Positions 10,125-18,618 of a stretch of 37,146 nt of DNA are shown here, in pieces. This DNA comes from Clostridia bacterium (GTDB taxonomy: Bacteria; Bacillota; Clostridia; Oscillospirales; CAG-272): the NCBI GenBank assembly GCA_017556685.1, contig JAFYMH010000044.1, positions 1 to 37,146 on the forward strand. Reading direction: 5' to 3'. How positions within the stretch are numbered: the stretch's first letter is position 1; each line of letters starts with the position of its first letter. Below the pieces are notes generated by a model. The model was given only the letters and a program-made list of their open reading frames with translations, did no database searches and was not told the DNA's origin. Position numbers and translations under genes: made by a program.

Positions 10125-12689
10125 ATGGAAAAGAAAATGACGGGAGATATCTCTTATCCCGAACAGAAGATCGCGAAACGAAATATGGAAAAGGAGCTGA
10201 AAAACTCCTTTATCGAGTATTCGATGAGCGTTATCACGAGCCGCGCGCTTCCCGACGTCCGAGATGGAATGAAGCCGGGTCAAAGGCGTATCCTTTACGC
10301 GATGTACGAGGATCGTCTGACCTACGATAAGCCCTTCCGTAAATCGGCAACCACAGTCGGTAACGTGCTCGGTCGGTACCATCCGCACGGAGATGCCGCG
10401 GTCTATCAGACGATGGTCCGTATGGCACAGCCCTTTTCGCTTCGCTATCCTCTGATCGAGGGACACGGTAACTTCGGTAATATCGACGGTGACGGAGCCG
10501 CCGCCTACCGATACACCGAGGCGAGAATGGCAAAGCTTGCCGATCAGATGATGTCGGATATTGAAAAGAACGTCGTCAATTTCCGTCCGAACTTTGATAA
10601 CTCGAGAAAGGAGCCCGAGGTTCTTCCCTCGCGCTTCCCGAACCTGCTCGTCAACGGCTCTGTCGGTATTGCCGTCGGTATGGCAACCAATATTCCTCCG
10701 CATAACCTAAGCGAGGTCATTGACGGAATCGTCTACCGTATGGATCATCCCGATTGCTCGGTCAGCGAGCTGATGGAATGCATCAAGGGTCCCGATTTCC
10801 CGACTGCGGGCATCATTTACGGCTCGCGCGGAATGCTCGACGCCTATACGACGGGTAAGGGACGGGTGCTTGTCCGCGCCCGCGCCAAAATCGAGGAGGA
10901 AAACCGCCGCATCATCGTTACCGAAATTCCCTACGCCGTAAATAAAAGCCTTCTCGTTGAGGGAATTGCAAATCTCGTTAACGATAAGAAGATCGAGGGA
11001 ATCACCGATATTCGCGACGAGTCGGGCCGCGCCGGAATGCGGATCGTGATCGAATACCGCCGCGACGCCAACGCAGAGGTCATTTTGAATCAGCTCTATA
11101 AGTATTCGCAGCTGCAGGAGACCTTTGCCGTCAATATGCTGGTTCTTGTCGGCGGAGAGCCTCGTATCCTCTCGCTTCCCGAGATCCTTGATCAGTATAT
11201 TACTTATCAGGAGGGGATCATCGTCCGCCGCACGCAGTTTGATCTTGACCGCGCGCAAAGGGAGATGCATATCTTCGAGGGCTATAAGATCGCCATTGAC
11301 CATATCGAGGAGATCATCAATACCATCAGACGAAGCGAGTCGATTCCCGACGCCAAGGCAAGGATGATAGAGAAATTTTCTCTGACCGATCCTCAGGCGC
11401 AGGCGATCGTTGAGATGCCCCTCGGACGCCTTTCGGGTATGGAGAGGCAGAAGGTGGAGGAAAGGATCCTCAAGCTAACCGCGCAGGTCAACGATCTGAA
11501 GGATATCCTTGCCGATATCGGCCGCGTTCGCGAGATCGTCAAGAGTGAGCTTTATATCATGAAGGATAAGTTTGGGGACGAGCGCCGCACCGAGCTTGTC
11601 GAGGCAAGTGACGATATCGACATTGAGGATCTGATTCCGCGCCATACCTGCGTCATCACGACGACCGAAAGCGGATATATCAAGCGTCAGCCCGCCGACA
11701 CCTATTCGGCACAGAACAGAGGCGGCAAGGGCATGATCGGAATGAAAACGAAGGAGGAGGATTACGTTGATAACGTGATCATTACCTCGAGCCATTCGCT
11801 TCTGATGTTCTTCACGAGCGCGGGCCGCGTCTATACCAAAAAGGCGTACCGTATTCCCGAGGCGTCCCGTACCGCAAAGGGCTCGAATATCGTCAATATC
11901 CTCGAGCTTGGCGAAAACGAGAAGATCACCTCGATCATCAGCGTTGACGAGTTCTGCGAGAATGAGTATCTTGTGATGGTCACCAAGCGCGGCGTCATCA
12001 AAAAGACCCGCATTATGGAGTATGAGTACCAGAGAAGATCGGGTAAGATCGCGCTTTCGCTCGACGAGGGCGACGAGCTTCTCTTCGTGCGCCGTACCGA
12101 TGGAAACGGCGAGCTTATCATTGCAACGAGAAACGGTTATGCCGTCAAATTCCGCGAGGATACCGTTCGTGCAATGGGAAGAGGCGCAAGAGGCGTTCGC
12201 GGTATTTCTCTCGGAGAAGACGATCTCGTCGTCGGCGTTGCGCTCGTTGAGGAGAACAAGAAGCTTGTTACGATCACCGAGGGCGGCTTTGGAAAGCAGA
12301 CTGAATACGGGGAGTTCCGCCTGATGATGCATCGCGGCGGAAAGGGCGTCAAGTGTCATAATATCACCGAAAAGACCGGCAAGCTCTGCGCGATCACCTC
12401 GGTTGAGGAAAACGACGATCTGATCATGATCACAAACGACGGAACCATCATCCGTATTCCGATCTCCGGAATTCCGGTCTATTCGAGAAGCGCCGGCGGC
12501 GTTATCGTTATGCGTCTTTCCGAGGGCTCGAGCATCGTCAATATTGCTCGCATCGCCTACGAGGAGCCGAAGGCAGATCAGCCGGCAGAGGCTGTGGCTG
12601 CATCTGAGGGTGAAGAGGCTTCACAGCCCGAGTCTGCCGACGAGGTAAAGGAGCCTATCGAAGAAGGGAAGGAAAATGAAGAAGCGTAA
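10125..12689 (+). CDS. gyrA: DNA gyrase subunit A
   Basis: DNA-cleaving subunit of gyrase, 854 residues. The catalytic tyrosine is Y130 in YRYTEARM. In the quinolone-determining region the sequence is [10 protein letters not shown]: the position of E. coli Ser83 is Ala91 and that of Asp87 is Gln95. The wrapping motif (GyrA box) reads QNRGGKG at 530-536, where E. coli has QRRGGKG. Six beta-pinwheel repeats follow, and the last 40 or so residues form an acidic Glu/Ala/Pro-rich tail. The ribosome site is AAGGGGGAAG. The end overlaps the next gene by 14 bases, so the lipoprotein behind it is probably co-transcribed. Confidence 0.98.
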   Translation: MEKKMTGDISYPEQKIAKRNMEKELKNSFIEYSMSVITSRALPDVRDGMKPGQRRILYAMYEDRLTYDKPFRKSATTVGNVLGRYHPHGDAAVYQTMVRMAQPFSLRYPLIEGHGNFGNIDGDGAAAYRYTEARMAKLADQMMSDIEKNVVNFRPNFDNSRKEPEVLPSRFPNLLVNGSVGIAVGMATNIPPHNLSEVIDGIVYRMDHPDCSVSELMECIKGPDFPTAGIIYGSRGMLDAYTTGKGRVLVRARAKIEEENRRIIVTEIPYAVNKSLLVEGIANLVNDKKIEGITDIRDESGRAGMRIVIEYRRDANAEVILNQLYKYSQLQETFAVNMLVLVGGEPRILSLPEILDQYITYQEGIIVRRTQFDLDRAQREMHIFEGYKIAIDHIEEIINTIRRSESIPDAKARMIEKFSLTDPQAQAIVEMPLGRLSGMERQKVEERILKLTAQVNDLKDILADIGRVREIVKSELYIMKDKFGDERRTELVEASDDIDIEDLIPRHTCVITTTESGYIKRQPADTYSAQNRGGKGMIGMKTKEEDYVDNVIITSSHSLLMFFTSAGRVYTKKAYRIPEASRTAKGSNIVNILELGENEKITSIISVDEFCENEYLVMVTKRGVIKKTRIMEYEYQRRSGKIALSLDEGDELLFVRRTDGNGELIIATRNGYAVKFREDTVRAMGRGARGVRGISLGEDDLVVGVALVEENKKLVTITEGGFGKQTEYGEFRLMMHRGGKGVKCHNITEKTGKLCAITSVEENDDLIMITNDGTIIRIPISGIPVYSRSAGGVIVMRLSEGSSIVNIARIAYEEPKADQPAEAVAASEGEEASQPESADEVKEPIEEGKENEEA

Positions 12690-13335
12690 GCTGATTTTTC
12701 CTCTGATCCTCCTTCTTTGCGTGAGTATTCTTCTGCTCTTCTCCTGTGCGGAAAAGGACGTAATTCACGACGAGGGTGAGATTCTTTCGGCAGCGGAGGA
12801 TCTGATCTCCGAGTCGGTCCTATGGAACCGCATTTTCTATATCGAGGGGCTTTTGCCCCTTGAAGGCGGAAGGAGCTACGGAGACTACAGAGAGGTCGAT
12901 CCCGCCTATCTTTCCGAGATCGGACTTTCGAGCGTTGCCGAGATTGTTGCATACGGCGAGAGGATCTATAGCGAATCGATGATGGCTCTCTTTAAAGAGA
13001 CGATGTTCAGCGCCATCAAAACCGACGTGGGAGGAGTTTCCTCCCCCGCCGTTTGTATCGATTATACCGAGCGGATCGACGGAACCGAGCGCTTTCTTTG
13101 CGTGATGGTCGATCCGAGCGAATCGCCGCGCTTTCATGCGCCCGCGCTTGAATACTTTTTTGATACGATGCAGATCGAATACAACCGAAACGGGAGAGCA
13201 AGCGTCTCGGTATCTGTACGAAGGATAGAGGACGGGGCTCTCTCAAGCATCAAGGTTACTCTCGTGCTTGAAAACGAGGTCTGGCTTCTTGATTCGTACA
13301 CCGCTTTTGCGGATTTTCCGGGCGAGCAATCTTAA
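12676..13335 (+). CDS. Predicted lipoprotein of unknown function
   Basis: The 219 residues begin with a short basic N-terminus (MKKRK), a hydrophobic stretch of about 18 residues and a lipobox LLFSC with Cys at about residue 24. It should be exported, lipid-modified and anchored on the outer face of the membrane. The mature part is acidic with no motif I recognise; the last 60 residues (SVSVRRIEDGALSSIKVTLVLENEVWLLDSY) have the strand pattern of an NTF2- or SnoaL-like fold, but that is only an impression. It overlaps gyrA by 14 bases, with its ribosome site GAAGGGAAGG inside gyrA, and is followed after 23 bases by an XRE regulator. No family name can be supported. Confidence 0.75.
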   Translation: MKKRKLIFPLILLLCVSILLLFSCAEKDVIHDEGEILSAAEDLISESVLWNRIFYIEGLLPLEGGRSYGDYREVDPAYLSEIGLSSVAEIVAYGERIYSESMMALFKETMFSAIKTDVGGVSSPAVCIDYTERIDGTERFLCVMVDPSESPRFHAPALEYFFDTMQIEYNRNGRASVSVSVRRIEDGALSSIKVTLVLENEVWLLDSYTAFADFPGEQS

Positions 13336-13358
13336 GTTCAGGGGGAAAGGAGAAGTCT

Positions 13359-13838
13359 ATGCGCTTTTGTGAAAAGCTGATCCTTTTAAGAAAGAGAAAA
13401 GGGATGACCCAGACTGAATTTTCAAGGGCGGTCGGTGTCTCTCGGCAGTCGGTTTACAAATGGGAAAGCGGACAGTCCTATCCCGAGGCGGAAAAGCTGC
13501 TTGAGCTTCGTCGTCTGTTTGGCATCTCCATCGATATTCTTCTTGATGAGAGCGCCTCCCTTCCCTTCATTTTAAGTGAAGAAGCACATATTGAATATCA
13601 GGTAAAACAAGAAAAAATAACAACGCCCCCCGAACCTGTGAAGCCGGAGTCGGCGCCCGCCCAGGTCCAAAGGGCACAGCCGACAATCAAAAAAGAGGTC
13701 GAGCCTCCAAGGGAGGAGATTCGTCGGGTTGATTTGAGACGTACGGTTTCCACCCCTGTTTCACTTCCCAAAAAGACGAAAAAGCCAAGCACCTTGAAAG
13801 AGATCGTCAGTACGTTTTTCCCGAAGCGCCGCTTCTGA
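13359..13838 (+). CDS. XRE-family helix-turn-helix protein
   Basis: 159 residues. Residues about 5-60 are a Cro/C1-type helix-turn-helix: LILLRKRKGMTQTEFSRAVG, then VSRQSVYKWESGQSYP and a LFGISIDILLDE ending typical of the family. The remaining 100 residues are low-complexity, rich in Pro, Lys, Glu and Val, with no membrane span, ending in a basic cluster (FFPKRRF). It is likely a DNA-binding regulator, with target unknown. The ribosome site GGGGGAAAGGAG is strong and sits 23 bases after the lipoprotein stop, so the two may share a transcript. Proximity suggests but does not show that it controls its neighbours. Confidence 0.85.
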   Translation: MRFCEKLILLRKRKGMTQTEFSRAVGVSRQSVYKWESGQSYPEAEKLLELRRLFGISIDILLDESASLPFILSEEAHIEYQVKQEKITTPPEPVKPESAPAQVQRAQPTIKKEVEPPREEIRRVDLRRTVSTPVSLPKKTKKPSTLKEIVSTFFPKRRF

Positions 13839-13880
13839 TTTCTTTCTCTTGCCGTATAACGAAGCCCTTTGCAGTCGATA

Positions 13881-13913
13881 CTTTCCGGTAGAGATGTCAT
13901 CTTTTACCGAAAG
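13881..13913 (+). promoter_or_regulatory. Leader hairpin overlapping a ribosome site
   Basis: CTTT and CGGTA (13881-13890, one bulged C) can pair with TACCG and AAAG (13905-13913). AAAG is the first part of the AAAGGAAG ribosome site of the ATG at 13923, so folding would partly hide that site. Confidence 0.3.
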
Positions 13914-13922
13914 GAAGCGTAT

Positions 13923-14207
13923 ATGGTTAAGGGCTGTGAGAAAAGAGTCGTGCATCTGAAAAACACCGACAGCGAGGTGTTTGAGCAGGCGTTTTTCGTC
14001 CTGAAGGATGCCAAAACCGAAAAACCCCCCTCACGTCTTGAGATGGTGAGGGAGGCAAACCGCATCTTAAATGAGAATATGACCCTCGAGGGGATCCGTT
14101 GTGAGCCGTCGGAGCCCTGTCTTCACGCATGGCAGGCATGCCTGTTCTTCCTTCTTGGAGTCGGCGTTGCCGGCGCGCTTTTCGCGCTCGTTTTTTGCCT
14201 GATCTGA
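13923..14207 (+). CDS. Small single-span membrane protein, unknown
   Basis: 94 residues starting at the ATG at 13923, which has AAAGGAAG 7 bases upstream; an in-frame codon at 13869 lacks such a site. The first 65 residues are hydrophilic (HLKNTDSEVFEQAFFVLKD and a RLEMVREANRILNEN helix). Residues about 70-94 form one hydrophobic span (CLFFLLGVGVAGALFALVF) at the very C-terminus, suggesting a tail-anchored topology. I recognise no family. It lies between the XRE regulator and rnjA; the gap to rnjA is 41 bases, so co-transcription is likely. Confidence 0.65.
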   Translation: MVKGCEKRVVHLKNTDSEVFEQAFFVLKDAKTEKPPSRLEMVREANRILNENMTLEGIRCEPSEPCLHAWQACLFFLLGVGVAGALFALVFCLI

Positions 14208-14248
14208 AAGAGGTACTGTTTTCGGCTCGTTTTACAGAAAGGATTTCT

Positions 14249-16159
14249 ATGCCAAAAACACAAAAGGAACGGCAGCCGTCCGATTCCAAAATGAAAAGGG
14301 AAGAGAAAAAGAAAAAGCCCTTTTTTGAGGACGGGATGCGCAAGAAGGGAAAGCCCGGCGCTTCTCCCCAAAGAAAAAAGGAAAAGGGCAAGGGAAAGGC
14401 GATCGAGCCTGCCTGTACCGCCGCCTCTGTCCCCGCCCGTCAAAAAGCGGCAAGAGGAAGACGTCCCTTTGAAAATAAGGAGAGACGTCAGGGCAAGGCA
14501 GGCGGGACCCTGCGCGTGATTCCTCTCGGAGGACTCGGCGAGATCGGAAAGAACATGACGGTCATCGAATATGAGGAGGATATCCTCATCGTCGATGCGG
14601 GACTTTCCTTCCCCGACGAGGAGATGCCGGGAGTTGACCTTGTCATTCCCGACGTTTCGTATCTCGTTAAAAACGCCGAGCGCGTGCGCGGAATTCTGAT
14701 CACGCACGGACACGAGGATCATATCGGCGGCATTCCCTACGTTTTGCAGTCGCTGAATGTACCGATCTATGGGACGCGCCTTGCTCTCGGGATCCTTGAG
14801 AATAAGCTTTCGGAGACCTCGCTTCCCTTCCGTCCCCGCCTGATATCGGTTGAGGCGGGCGACGTCGTTTCGCTCGGCGCGCTTTCCGCCGAGTTCATTC
14901 ACGTGAACCATTCGATTGCCGACGCTTGCAGTATTGCGATCTACACGCCGCTCGGTACGGTGTTCTGCACGGGCGACTTTAAGCTTGACGTTTCTCCGAT
15001 CGACGGGCGTCTGATGGATCTGACAAGGATCGGTCAGATCGGAGGCGAGGGCGTTCTTCTGATGCTCGGCGAATCGACAAACGCCGAGCGCGCGGGCTTT
15101 ACCCCCTCTGAGCGAACGGTCGGACTTTCACTTGACCGCATCTTCATGACGAATCCCGACAAGCGTCTTGTGATCGCCACCTTCTCGTCGAACGTTCATC
15201 GCGTACAGCAGATCATCAATGCCAGCGCCAAGTACGGCCGCCGTGTAGCGATCGTCGGACGGAGCATGGTCAACGTCGTCGGGGCGGCTGTATCCCTCGG
15301 ATACATGGATGTTCCCGAGGGAGTTTTGATCGATCTTGCCGATATTCGTCGGTATAAGCCCGAGCAGCTGACGATCGTCACGACCGGAAGCCAGGGCGAG
15401 CCGATGTCGGCGCTTTCGCGCATGGCATTTTCGGAGCACAATCAGGTGAAGCTCAGCACCTCGGATCTTGTGATTTTGAGTGCGAGCGCGATCCCCGGCA
15501 ACGAGAAGCTTGTCGGAAAGGTCGTCAACGCGCTCATTAAGAACGGGATCAAGGTCGTAAACGATTCGGTTGCCGACGTGCACGTTTCGGGACACGCCTG
15601 CCGAGAGGAGCTGAAGCTGATGCTCGGGCTCGTTCGCCCGACCTACTTCATGCCTGTGCACGGAGAGGAGAGGCATCTCTACGCGCATAAGGAGATCGCC
15701 GAGTTCATGGGGATCGATCCTTCTCATATCTTCATTTCCCAGATCGGGCGCGTGCTTGAGATCGACTCGCGCGGGGCAAGGCTTGCAGGCACGGTCCCGT
15801 CGGGCAAGGTGCTCGTTGACGGCTCGGGCGTCGGGGACGTCGGCTCGGTCGTTTTGCGCGACCGTAAGCTGCTGGCTCAAGACGGGCTTATCGTCGTCGT
15901 CACGACGGTTGATCCGGTTGACCGCTCGATCCTCTCGGGTCCCGACATCGTTTCGCGCGGATTCGTTTACGTGCGCGATAATGAGGAAATGATGTGCGAG
16001 GCACGAAAAATAGCCACCGACTGCATCAACCGCTGCCTTGAAAACGACAGCACCGATTGGATGCAGCTCAAGGGCGCTCTTCGCGACGAGCTTTCCCGCT
16101 ATTTCTTTAAGGTTACCAAGCGTAAGCCGATGATCCTTCCCGTGATGATGGATATTTGA
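14249..16159 (+). CDS. rnj: Ribonuclease J
   Basis: Metallo-beta-lactamase/beta-CASP RNase with 5'-3' exonuclease and endonuclease activity, central to mRNA turnover and rRNA maturation in Bacillota. Starting at 14249 (AAAGGA before it) it has 636 residues, about 80 more than most family members. The extra length is an N-terminal tail (1 to about 85) very rich in Lys, Arg and Pro. The catalytic domain begins at LRVIPLGGLGEIGKNM and carries HGHEDH at 153-158, the CTGDFKLD segment and the beta-CASP part ending in SGHACREEL and PVHGEERHL. LGESTNAER replaces the usual LSDSTNAE-type segment. Whether it corresponds to J1 or J2 cannot be decided. The basic tail may bind RNA; this is inference. Confidence 0.95.
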   Translation: MPKTQKERQPSDSKMKREEKKKKPFFEDGMRKKGKPGASPQRKKEKGKGKAIEPACTAASVPARQKAARGRRPFENKERRQGKAGGTLRVIPLGGLGEIGKNMTVIEYEEDILIVDAGLSFPDEEMPGVDLVIPDVSYLVKNAERVRGILITHGHEDHIGGIPYVLQSLNVPIYGTRLALGILENKLSETSLPFRPRLISVEAGDVVSLGALSAEFIHVNHSIADACSIAIYTPLGTVFCTGDFKLDVSPIDGRLMDLTRIGQIGGEGVLLMLGESTNAERAGFTPSERTVGLSLDRIFMTNPDKRLVIATFSSNVHRVQQIINASAKYGRRVAIVGRSMVNVVGAAVSLGYMDVPEGVLIDLADIRRYKPEQLTIVTTGSQGEPMSALSRMAFSEHNQVKLSTSDLVILSASAIPGNEKLVGKVVNALIKNGIKVVNDSVADVHVSGHACREELKLMLGLVRPTYFMPVHGEERHLYAHKEIAEFMGIDPSHIFISQIGRVLEIDSRGARLAGTVPSGKVLVDGSGVGDVGSVVLRDRKLLAQDGLIVVVTTVDPVDRSILSGPDIVSRGFVYVRDNEEMMCEARKIATDCINRCLENDSTDWMQLKGALRDELSRYFFKVTKRKPMILPVMMDI

Positions 16160-16173
16160 GAGGAGTCTTTACG

Positions 16174-17055
16174 ATGAAAAAGGTCACAAAGGCGATCATC
16201 CCTGCCGCCGGGCTCGGAACGCGGATGCTTCCGATCTCGCACGCCGTTCCGAAGGAGGCGCTTCCGATCGTGGATCTTCCCGCGATCAGCTATCTCGTCC
16301 GCGAGGCGGTCGAGAGCGGAATCACCGATATTCTTATCGTGACGGGTCGCGACAAGGATGCGATCGAGGACTTTTTCGATTATTCCCCCGAATACGATGC
16401 GGCTCTGCTCGGCAAGGGTAGGACCAAGGAGGTCGACCGTCTGCATGAGCTTGCCGATATGGCGAATCTGTATTTTATCCGTCAGAAAACGGCAAAGGGT
16501 CTTGGTCACGCGGTCGGCCGCGCGCGGAGCTTCGTCGGGGACGAGCCCTTTGCGGTCCTTTACGGCGACGATCTCGTTTTTTCGAAAACGCCGGTCTGCC
16601 GACAGATGATCGACGCCTATGAGAAATACGGGCGTGCCGTCGTCGGCGTTAAGCCCGTTACCCCCGAGCAGCTCTCGAAATACTGCTCTCTGAAGGTCGA
16701 GCCGATCGCGGGGAGCGAGAACGCATATTTCTGCGACGATATGATCGAGAAGCCCAAAAAGGGGCAGGAGTATTCAAATCTCTCGATTCTCGGACGGGTT
16801 TTGCTCGAGCCGTCGATATTTGACGTGATCGAGCAGCTTGAGCCGGGCGCAGGCGGTGAGATCCAGCTGACCGATGCGATGGCAGAGGTCGCTCGCACAA
16901 GGGGCGTCACGGCACTCGAGTTTGAGGGAACGAGATACGATCTCGGCTCTAAGCTCGGATGGATGATGGCAAACGTTACGCGCGCCGCAGAGCACGAGGA
17001 GATCGGAGAGGAGTTTCGCGCATTCCTGAAGGATTTTTGCGAGAAGCTGAAATGA
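16174..17055 (+). CDS. galU: UTP-glucose-1-phosphate uridylyltransferase
   Basis: Makes UDP-glucose from UTP and glucose 1-phosphate, for cell-envelope glycans. 293 residues from the ATG at 16174, which has GAGAGGAG upstream; a TTG at 16156 overlapping the rnj stop is less likely. The nucleotide-binding signature AAGLGTRMLPISHAVPKEA is near residues 10-28, FAVLYGDDLV near 125-134, and GEIQLTDAM near 227-235. It sits 14 bases after rnj, and its stop overlaps the rimI start as ATGA. The glycosyltransferase at 2981-3700 could use its product, but no sequence feature proves this. Confidence 0.95.
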   Translation: MKKVTKAIIPAAGLGTRMLPISHAVPKEALPIVDLPAISYLVREAVESGITDILIVTGRDKDAIEDFFDYSPEYDAALLGKGRTKEVDRLHELADMANLYFIRQKTAKGLGHAVGRARSFVGDEPFAVLYGDDLVFSKTPVCRQMIDAYEKYGRAVVGVKPVTPEQLSKYCSLKVEPIAGSENAYFCDDMIEKPKKGQEYSNLSILGRVLLEPSIFDVIEQLEPGAGGEIQLTDAMAEVARTRGVTALEFEGTRYDLGSKLGWMMANVTRAAEHEEIGEEFRAFLKDFCEKLK

Positions 17056-17492
17056 TCTCGGTCACAAGCGCAGACGAAAGGGATCTTCCCTTTCTTTACA
17101 TAACTGAGGCCTCGGTTTTTTCGGACGCTTGGAGCGAGGGAGCCATAAGGGGGCATCTTTTGTCCGAGCATACGCTTTCCCTGATCGCAAGGGAGGGCGA
17201 TACCCCCCTTGGGTACCTGCTTGCCTCGGTGCTCCCACCCGAGGGTGAGCTTTATCGCATTGCCGTTTGCCCTGCCGCTAGGCGCCGCGGCGTCGGAAGG
17301 CTTTTGCTTGACGAGCTTTTTCGTCTGGCAATCGAGCGGGGCGCTGAGAAAATCTATCTTGAGGTACGGGAGAGCAATCTTTCCGCGCGCGCACTGTACG
17401 GTTCGGTCGGCTTTGAGACGGTCGGGCTTCGAAAGAATTATTACCGCCGCCCCGACGAGAACGCGGCGGTCCTTGTGAAAGGGCTTGTATGA
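17052..17492 (+). CDS. rimI: RimI-type GNAT N-acetyltransferase
   Basis: 146 residues with the GNAT fold. Motif A is visible as LYRIAVCPAARRRGVGRLLL (residues about 67-86), the R-x-x-G-x-G-type acetyl-CoA loop, followed by YLEVRESNLSARALYGSVGF, characteristic of RimI. RimI acetylates the alpha-amino group of ribosomal protein bS18 in E. coli; in Bacillota the gene commonly sits next to tsaD and tsaB. It overlaps galU and tsaD by 4 bases each, so the three are translationally coupled. The substrate in this organism is not shown by the sequence. Confidence 0.9.
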   Translation: MISVTSADERDLPFLYITEASVFSDAWSEGAIRGHLLSEHTLSLIAREGDTPLGYLLASVLPPEGELYRIAVCPAARRRGVGRLLLDELFRLAIERGAEKIYLEVRESNLSARALYGSVGFETVGLRKNYYRRPDENAAVLVKGLV

Positions 17493-18580
17493 TCATCATT
17501 GGCTTTGAAAGCTCCTGCGACGAGACCGCGGTTGCCGTTGTTGAGCGCAAGGAGAGCGGAGAGCTTCACATTCTGTCGAATATCGTTTCCTCGCAGGTGC
17601 CGATCCACCGCAAATACGGCGGCGTGGTGCCCGAGATCGCATCGCGGGCGCACGTGGAGGCGATCTCGGAGATTACCCACCGCGCGCTTTCGACGGCAGG
17701 GGTAACGGTAGAGGAGATCGATCTCGTTTCGGTGACCGATCATCCCGGGCTGATCGGTGCTCTGCTCGTTGCCGTCAATTTTGCAAAGGGCTTTGCTCTT
17801 GCAAGTAGTAAGCCTCTGGTCGGCGTCAGTCATATCAGAGGGCATATCGCCGCCTGCTATCTTGCAGGGAACGGCGAGGTGCCAAAGCCTCCTTTCCTGG
17901 CACTCGTGGTTTCGGGGGGACACACCTCGATCTATCGCGTGGCGTCCTATACCGAGGTTGAAGAGATCGGCGGAACGAGGGACGACGCCATGGGCGAGTC
18001 CTTTGATAAGATCGGCCGCATCATCGGGATCCCATACCCTGCGGGGGCGGGCTTTGACGCTCTTGCCGCCGAGGGGATGCGCCTTGCATGCGGAAAGGAC
18101 GAGCCGTCGCTTTCGGAGTTCAGAGCCTCGGCCGCGGCAAAGGATCCGACCCTTACCCTTCCTTCCCCCGCCCTTGCGGGAGATACGCTTGACTTCTCCT
18201 TCTCGGGTCTGAAGACAGCCGCGATCAATCTTCTTCATCGAACCGAGCAACGGGGAGAGACGATAGAGCGCGAGCTGTTTGCGGCGGCGTATACCGCCGA
18301 GGCGGTCGAGGCGGTGGCAAAAAAGATCAGCCTTGCGCTCTCCCGATACGCGGGCGAGGGGCTTGCCGTTGCGGGGGGCGTTGCCGCCAACTCGCATCTG
18401 AGACGCAGGCTTGCCGAGGTGGCAAAGGAAAAGGGCGTGCCGCTTTTCATCCCTCCGCTTTCGCTTTGCGGCGACAATGCGGCGATGATCGCGGCGGCAG
18501 GCTACTATGAGTATCTCGCGGGGCATCTTGCGGACAGCTCTCTTTCGGCATCGGCTCTTGACGATCCCATTGGGACTTGA
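17489..18580 (+). CDS. tsaD: tRNA N6-adenosine threonylcarbamoyltransferase TsaD
   Basis: Catalytic subunit of the complex that adds threonylcarbamoyl to A37 of ANN-decoding tRNAs, with TsaB, TsaE and TsaC supplying the intermediate. 363 residues, slightly longer than usual. ASKHA-type motifs are FESSCDETAVAVV (6-18), HIRGH with the metal-binding histidines near 114 and 118, VVSGGHTSI near 138-146, DFSFSGLKTA, and DNAAMIAAAG near 329-338. In many Bacillota tsaE-tsaB-rimI-tsaD form one set; here only rimI precedes it and galU takes the other place, so TsaB and TsaE must be encoded elsewhere. rex follows after 38 bases. Confidence 0.96.
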   Translation: MIIIGFESSCDETAVAVVERKESGELHILSNIVSSQVPIHRKYGGVVPEIASRAHVEAISEITHRALSTAGVTVEEIDLVSVTDHPGLIGALLVAVNFAKGFALASSKPLVGVSHIRGHIAACYLAGNGEVPKPPFLALVVSGGHTSIYRVASYTEVEEIGGTRDDAMGESFDKIGRIIGIPYPAGAGFDALAAEGMRLACGKDEPSLSEFRASAAAKDPTLTLPSPALAGDTLDFSFSGLKTAAINLLHRTEQRGETIERELFAAAYTAEAVEAVAKKISLALSRYAGEGLAVAGGVAANSHLRRRLAEVAKEKGVPLFIPPLSLCGDNAAMIAAAGYYEYLAGHLADSSLSASALDDPIGT

Positions 18581-18618
18581 TCGTCTGACATAAATTCAGA
18601 AAAAGCAGGAAAAAAGAA

